A stretch of 64,000 nucleotides of DNA from Zeugodacus cucurbitae. Its lineage: Eukaryota; Arthropoda; Insecta; Diptera; Tephritidae. The stretch is taken from positions 4,562,501-4,626,500 of the forward strand of contig NC_071671.1 of NCBI RefSeq assembly GCF_028554725.1, written 5' to 3'. The position numbers and the translations under genes were made by a program. Of this stretch, positions 58,135 to 64,000 are shown one piece after another; within the stretch, counting starts at the first letter, position 1; every line of letters starts with the position of its first letter. Below the pieces are notes generated by a model. The model was not told the origin of the DNA, made no database searches, and saw only the letters and a list, made by a program, of their open reading frames with translations.

Positions 58135-58551
58135 ATGGGTCTGGAGATGAATGAGGACAAGTCGAAATATCTCCTGTCATCAAACAAACAGTCAGCGCAT
58201 TCGCGTCCTGGCTCCCACGTCACTGTTGACAGTCATAACTTTGAAGTCGTAGAGAGTTTCGTCTACTTAGGAACCAGCGTTAACAACACCAACAATGTCA
58301 GCCTCGAAATCCACGGAAACAATCTTGCCAACAGGTGCTACTATGGACTGAGTAAAGTCCTCTCTCGACGAACCAAAATCAAGCTCTACAAGTCGCTTAT
58401 CATTCCCGTCCTGCTTTACGGTGCCGAATCTTGGACGATGTCAACATCAGATGAGACGACACTAGGAGTTTTCGAGAGGAAAATTTGGCGCAAGATTTAT
58501 GATCCTCAGAACATTGGCAACGGCGAATACCGCAGACGATGGAACGATTAG
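58135..58551 (+). pseudogene. LINE copy d ORF remnant (post-RT region)
   Basis: A 138-codon frame, the longest true coding remnant in the window. It covers the part of the LINE protein after the YADD box: NEDKSKYLLSSNKQS, then VDSHNFEVVESFVYLGTSVN, LANRCYYGLSKVLSRRTKIK, SLIIPVLLYGAESWTMSTSD and GVFERKIWRKIYDPQNIGNG. It ends at a TAG after RRRWND, where the family expects ELYELYDDIDIVQRIK. The element is 5'-truncated, so the Met is internal. Confidence 0.85.
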
Positions 58552-58624
58552 CTGTACGAGTTATGCGACAACATTGACATAGTTCAGCGAATAAAAAGAC
58601 AGCGGCTACGCTGTCTAGGTCATT

Positions 58625-58831
58625 TTGTCCGAATGGTCGAAAACACACCAGCTCATGAAAGTGTTCGATGCAGTACCCGCTGGAGGAAGGCGAGGAAGGA
58701 GAAGGCCTTCACTCCGTTGGAGGGACCAAGTGGTGACCGACCTGGTTACACTTAGGATCTCCAACTGGGGCCAAACTGCGAGGGCAAGAGAGGAGTGGCG
58801 CGCTATCATCGATTCAGCTATAACCGGCTAA
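58625..58831 (+). pseudogene. LINE copy d C-terminal segment
   Basis: A 68-codon frame, in a different phase from 58135-58551, continues the same protein: MKVFDAVPAGGRRGRRRPSL, RWRDQVVTDLVTLRISNW, ARAREEWRAIIDSAITG and a stop. The phase change between the two segments shows a frameshift near 58655. The first residues, before MKVFDA, are out-of-frame noise. Confidence 0.8.
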
Positions 58832-58870
58832 ACGGTTTCAACGCCAATCACATACATACATCCCTTCGGA

Positions 58871-59040
58871 GTCATCTGTGACTGTCAATCGGACTTTGGC
58901 TAGAATGATCTTGGGTTTCTTCAGCATATTTCTTTCTATGGTCTTCATTGATTAATATCGGATTCCCTTATGAAACGACATATACTACTTGTTGTCTCTT
59001 GAGGAGGAAATCTTTACCATACCATTATATATGCTTCGTT
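58871..59040. other. Short non-coding spacer
   Basis: Island-type sequence between LINE copy d and the 140-bp tandem duplication. Nothing recognisable. Confidence 0.5.
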
Positions 59041-59320
59041 GTAAGCATCTCTTATTCGAACTCTATCTCAAGTATTTTCGTAATCAGGTCACTGTACTTT
59101 ATACTAACACAACACACCAAAAATGTTGACTCCACGGTCCATAAGTGTTGTGATTTTGCTATCCGGCCTATATGATTCTTGTAAGCATCTCTTATTCGAA
59201 CTCTATCTTAAGTATTTTCGTAATCAGGTCACTGTACTTTATACTAACACAGCACACCAAAAATGTTGACTCCACGGTCCATAAGTGTTGTGATTTTGCT
59301 ATCCGGCCTATATGATTCTT
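59041..59320. repeat. 140-bp exact-length tandem duplication
   Basis: 59041-59180 and 59181-59320 are adjacent, equal-length units starting GTAAGCATCTCTTATTCGAA and ending TATGATTCTT. I count two differences (CTCAAG/CTTAAG and ACAACAC/ACAGCAC), so the duplication is recent or has been homogenised. It has no coding potential. Confidence 0.95.
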
Positions 59321-61957
59321 CAAAAAATCATACCATCCATCAAATTCCTTTATAATATACTCGAAGATTACCTCTCGCTCAAAAGTCGGGTAATGGTCTG
59401 TGATATGATTGAAGCAATGGATACATTTCCTTTCGATCTTGTATTGATCTTCCCAATCTTACAAAGAAACTCAACTAAATTAAGTAAGTCTAAATTTGTT
59501 TCTATGTGATTATGGACCCAATAATGAACGGATCTCCCGGGCACATATAACTTCATAAAGCAAACTTAACAAATTGTGACATTTTTGTGATTGTTATATA
59601 AGCTACTTTTCGGTTCTCTTACTTTGTATTAAAGTAAAACCAGCTGCTTTCCATTTTCATTGGCTTTCACTTGACACTAGATTTTTCTTTCAAATAATTG
59701 ATACATAGATTTCGCCACAATCAAATATAGTGAAATATGTACCACACGTGATCATCGGCTAAACTTGAAAGTATAGCAAATTGCTAATAGGCCTGCACAT
59801 TTTCCCACACAATTAACACAGCTAGCTAGCTACCCAGAGCTTACTTCCTTTTTCCACATTTCATTTAAATATCTAACATTCACTCCCAGTGATTATTTCA
59901 TTTATTTCGATTTATTTTGACTGCCTGGCGGGCATACATATAAGCCACAGGCACAATGTTGTAGAAATTCGATTTTCCCACTAAAATGCCGGTAAGGGTA
60001 TAATGTAAAATGCTCTAATTTCGATCACACGCGGACAAGATCAAAGATTGTGCGCCGCAACGCTCGATTACCAGCGCGTAATGGTGTTTTAAGCTATTTA
60101 CTACAACAACAACGGCAAAAGCGGCAGCAGACGCTCACACGCCACTAACTCAAAAGAATATATATGTAGATACTTTAGTGTAGTAGTTGTACTTGAGCTA
60201 CTACAAGACGATCAGTGATCGACAATCAGCAATCGTTGTAACGATTTAAGTAGCCTTCAACGCTTATTGCCGCTCTCTTAACATTTGCTAGTTGCTCTCT
60301 TCTATTGCAGCAACCTGTATGTGGTGGCAACAACGAATATTTGATTTTTATCGCCGTTGTGCAGAAGATCACAGGCGACGATCGTACGTTCGGCCCGGTT
60401 AGTCGTTCGTGCAGTTGTAAGTGTGTGTGTATTGCGGCTGCGGCTTACCTTTTCAGATCTTATGCTGTCGGTTGGCTTACGGCTGCCGGCGGCAATGTTC
60501 AATTTTGCTATTCTCAGTTTTTGTTGTTGCTTTTCGGTTCTTCTCAGCGCTCGACTTATTGTGTAGGCCATTTTTTATTTATTTTTTAATTGTCATGCCA
60601 CCTGATGATATGTTTTTAATTTCGAACGAAATCTTCTTTACACGGTTGCATGCCGCATTATACAATAAATACAGATATCGGCGGCGGCTCAATGCTTTTG
60701 CCTTGCGATCACTTGCTCTCTTTTTTTTCTTGCTGTGTCGCTAAATACCCGACTCGTTGGAGTAGCGTTCTTGTAAGGTATGTGACTCGAGCATCGTCGC
60801 ACTCATTGTTTTGCCATTTTTAGAGTTGAAGGGATATATATCTCGTTGTTACTGTTGTTGTGGCTACCGCTGAAGTTGTAACGCCCAGTGAAAACAATTC
60901 CACATGCCACAGCGTAGCAGCGTTTACCTATTTTATTATTGTTGTAGTACATTATTTAGCTATTGCCCAAAGGCCTTCCGTCGCTTCCGTTCTATTCTTC
61001 TGCAATACGGCACAGTCATTTTGCCATACATCGTGGCTCCTTATACCGCTTTCATCTTTACGCTAGACTTGTAACTTTTTTTCTCTTTTATAGTTGCGGC
61101 GGTAACTTGGTCTCTGTCTCCGACTCACACTGTTGCTTTGATATTTTTGTCAATGTAATCGTGGCTAAGCTAAATTACAGGTAGTCAATATAAATGCCTA
61201 TAATTGATTGCGGCATAGTTATGAAGTATTGTTCTAGTTTCTTTATTAGCCATTTTCAGCGGCTGCTGTATTCGTACCGACGGCCTGTCTGTGGCTTAGC
61301 ATTTGTTCGTTTTTCATTTCATTTTCTTTGCTTGTAATGTGCGGTTTCACTTTGATCTCCCGAGCAGTTCCGATCTTTTATTGCTCACCCCGCTATTGTT
61401 ATGTGTAGTTGTGTGGTTATGAATGGCATATTTTGCCTCCAACTATTTAAAAAATTGACTAAGGTATGACTTTGTTTGGCCCATAACAATGAAATCATTT
61501 ATTTGTTGTGTCTTGCCTTTTTGGTTGTTTGCGAAAGAATGACTCTTCTCTGCCGGATGAGGTTTTGGTGTGAGATTTAGTGAATAGCTATCGGTACTTA
61601 CATATAAGGATACTATTAGGAGAGTGTTTAGGTTAAGGAAACTATAGCAATAAAATTAATTACAGTTTACTTTATGGCAATAGTTGCTTCAGCACAGTTC
61701 TCATTTGAGTTCTGAACAGACAATGATCCTCGACTACTCAAAAGTACTTCTTGAAAGTCAAATATTCAATAGCGTTTTAACTATTGGGTATCTTAAAGTG
61801 ATATCGAAAAAATCAGGTATAAACCAGTGATTTCAGTGATTTCATTTTGAAGATATAAGAAACTGTTACTGCAAGGGCTTTGTCTTAATATTTATCATTT
61901 ATTTCGTATGATTAGGTCGAACACATTTACAAAAGGGGATTTTTGAGTTAAATGTTG
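59321..61957. other. Non-coding stretch with one weak exon-like signal
   Basis: The sequence up to 59700 is island-type. Then comes unique sequence with GCTAGCTAGC at about 59822-59831. At 60315-60417 a 103-bp segment has a pyrimidine-rich TCTCTTCTATTGCAG acceptor before it, a TT|GTAAGT donor after it, and one open frame. That is suggestive but unsupported by homology. 61560-61957 is island-type. Confidence 0.5.
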
Positions 61958-62238
61958 TAAAATAAATGAGTTGGCTTGGACATATCGCCCGAATGGAGGA
62001 AAACACTCCAGAACGTAAAATAAACGCATGGGGGTACTGTCCATGCGGCCGATGAAGAAAATGACGATCGAAACTAAGGTGGAAGGATCAAGTGTTTGTA
62101 GACCTGGCGAAGCTTGAAATCCCCAACTGGCACCGTCGTCGGCAATGCAGACACGACTGGCGAAGGCTTATGGAGGCGGCCATAACCAACACCCAGTTGT
62201 AGTGTTAATTGATGATGATGATGCTATAAAATAATGAG
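61958..62238 (+). mobile_element. LINE 3' end of a relative of the RTE-like family (copy e), (GAT)n tail
   Basis: The sequence from 61971 encodes WLGHIARMEENTPERK, then, after a frameshift, LRWKDQVFVDLAKLEIPNWH and CRHDWRRLMEAAITNTQL with a stop. It is the same protein tail as copies a-d but clearly another family. It ends in GATGATGATGATG (about 62211-62223). A possible target-site duplication, TAAAATAAATGAG (61958-61970) and TAAAATAATGAG (62227-62238), differs by one base of length. It is a short, 5'-truncated insertion. Confidence 0.8.
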
Positions 62239-64000
62239 TGGAGGAAATCGATTATGGCTCCGACAACATTCAATATAAAACTTTAACCCGACATTTTTCT
62301 TAAGACATTGATTTCGACGCTATGTTGGACCAAATACTTCTCTTTTGGGTAGTTTTTATGCCGAAGAGACTAAAATTACTGTGTCCATTCAGACGGAAAG
62401 GCTATACCCAAGCTAAATATGTAGTATCCATAACTGAGATACTATAAAATCATCGTCTAAAGAGATCTACGAGTGGATTATAAGAACAAGCAGAAAACAG
62501 AACCAGAAAAAGAGTGAGTTTTAAAGGAAAAAATTTAAATTTGGAATTTATAATCATTTTCCAACATTTATAACAATTTAGACAAAAATCTACGCTGTAT
62601 TAACATCTAATTGGGGGGATTAATTAACCTTCGATAAATCCCAAAAAAAGTTATTTATGAAAATAGTTACCCAACTAGTATCTATTCATCTATTTCACGC
62701 AAATGTCACGAACAATTAAATAACTACTAATTTTAAGATGTCAAACGAGCGAAGAGACCAAAAAGAATGTGAAAAGTCAGAAGAAAAGTCTAAAAGTCTA
62801 AAGAAAAGGTCACTAGTATACAGGGTAATGAGAAGTGTAAACCAAATTAGAGAGTAAAAAGTATAAATTAGTTAAACGCAGACGCCAGTTGGCCTCGCTG
62901 CTTTTCCTATTTTATTGGTTGTCTATCACATAAATTGACCAACTCCATCTAGATTGCCTACCAAAAAATGTAAATATATCAACAAAATCTACACAAAATA
63001 CATACCGAAGTACAGTTAAAAATATGTAAACAACAACAAATTACAAGAAATAAATTTAAATTATATACACATACCATTTAGATGCATTGTAGGACAAGGA
63101 AATTTCTTAACAACAAAACAAAGTCATCATACTAATCATCAACAACATCAAAATCATCAAATACCAGCAACAACATATAACAAATGACTAACAACAGCAA
63201 ATAAAAACGAATTTATTCAACATTTCCGCTGGTCGACGCGCATCAAAATCGTGGAAGTTTGAGACACGTTGAGGCCGAAGTAGTCAACCGCGCCACATAC
63301 CTGACACCAGTCAACGCCACGGCAAAAAATACAACAACAATAGTAACTGTGTATCAGCGTTGCCTTTGGTGACCGTTGCATAGTTGACGTTTTGACGTCT
63401 CACCAACGGCCTGTCAAATGTATTCTATGTAATCTATGCAAATAAGCTGGGCGTATATATTTCTTAAACGAAGCAGCAGCAGCTGAAGTAGCACGCTGAA
63501 GACGGTCTTTTGTGGCGGTTGTGTTGCGCGTGCAACGAGTGTAGCAAAGAGAATTATGAACGCTTCATAACTGCATATAAATTAGGCAGTTAGACAGACA
63601 CTACTGAATGCCACTGCTTTGTTTGCATAAATACGCGTCGGTATGTATGTATGTTAAGCACAATAGCTGTAGATTTTGATGGGAGATGTCCCGATGAACG
63701 GCTATTATGGCTATAAAGTACATATTTATATATGAATTTTTTACTCTCTTGCATGCAGATCGCATCTGTGTCTGGAGATTGGATCGCCAGTCTGCTCGAA
63801 TAGCTGGATTTTTATGCTCAAGCTTAGATGTTTGAACACAAATGCATTCAGCATGTGCAGCGAGTTGATTTTAATAACTGGCAATTAACAAAGGTGATTT
63901 TATTTGTGTAGTTAAAGTCAAAGTATACCTTTGAAAGAATACTGTCATTGTGCTCAGGCGAATTTTATGTGGAATTTTCGGGCTTAAATATAAATAGATC
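62239..64000. other. Non-coding stretch to the window end
   Basis: Island-type to about 62860, then unique sequence with CAA, CATCAT and AATCATC runs near 63125-63170 and (TATG)n near 63640-63652. No gene is supportable. Confidence 0.55.

Larger units (their letters stand above)
58113..58870 (+). mobile_element. RTE-like LINE, 5'-truncated copy d with target-site duplication
   Basis: The direct repeat CATCCTTTCGGA (58113-58124) and CATCCCTTCGGA (58859-58870), one mismatch in 12, flanks the insertion, which ends in a short CATA tail (about 58850-58858). Coding remnants: KRMGLEMNEDKSKYLLSSNK, HNFEVVESFVYLGTSVNNTN, SRRTKIKLYKSLIIPVLLYG, AESWTMSTSDETTLGVFERK, RWND followed by a TAG, RIKRQRLRCLGHFVRMVENT. 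After a frameshift near 58655 come GRRGRRRPSLRWRDQVVTDL and REEWRAIIDSAIT with its native stop. By eye it differs from copies b and c by more substitutions than b and c do from each other. Confidence 0.92.

Overview
The window looks like non-coding DNA, intronic or intergenic, from a higher (brachyceran) fly. A tephritid such as Bactrocera, Zeugodacus or Ceratitis is the best guess. The evidence is the texture: AT-rich sequence studded with CAA/TTG runs, (CA)n, (CATA)n and (TA)n microsatellites. The other evidence is the set of degraded transposons: mariner, RTE-like LINEs, Helitrons and TTAA-flanked MITEs. The species call is inference. I found no host protein-coding exon that I can defend, no tRNA or rRNA, and no CRISPR array or operon-like gene arrangement. 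The longest open frames (up to 177 codons) lie in T-rich or simple-sequence DNA, match no family I know, and are best read as chance.

What can be supported is a mobile-element landscape. (1) One mariner family (family A) is present five times, at about 11.4, 20.8, 26.3, 32.0 and 49.8 kb. Each copy carries a different deletion, and only the 26.3 kb copy keeps both terminal inverted repeats (TIRs). (2) A second mariner (family B, 18450-19507) is complete from TA to TA but has lost its third catalytic aspartate. A third, older mariner scrap lies at about 17.94 kb. (3) Five 5'-truncated LINE 3' ends, four of one RTE-like family and one relative, lie at 1.5, 7.9, 23.2, 58.1 and 62.0 kb. They end in different short tandem repeats, and two or three have visible target-site duplications. 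(4) A different LINE, with an RNase H domain and a CCHC-like C-terminus, lies on the minus strand at 40.0-40.6 kb. (5) Two non-autonomous Helitrons (14818-15508 and 37776-38459) start with TC, end at or near CTAG, and sit between A and T. (6) A TTAA-flanked MITE family has two end-to-end copies (1.93 and 35.13 kb) and two partial ones (41.11 and 47.5 kb).

The layout alternates. Stretches rich in CAA/TTG and microsatellites, which look like ordinary fly non-coding DNA, are interrupted every few kilobases by islands with a more random composition. Nearly all recognisable elements, the tandem duplications (40.6-41.1 and 59.04-59.32 kb) and the diverged direct repeats (44.3 and 53.8-54.3 kb) lie in those islands. 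Nothing here looks like a working autonomous element; every transposase or reverse-transcriptase remnant is broken by stops, frameshifts or deletions. I did not find a new gene system. The most useful leads are the TTAA MITE family, the Helitron pair, the independently deleted mariner copies, the LINE tail diversity, and a few palindromes and weak exon-like signals that could be tested by comparison with related flies.
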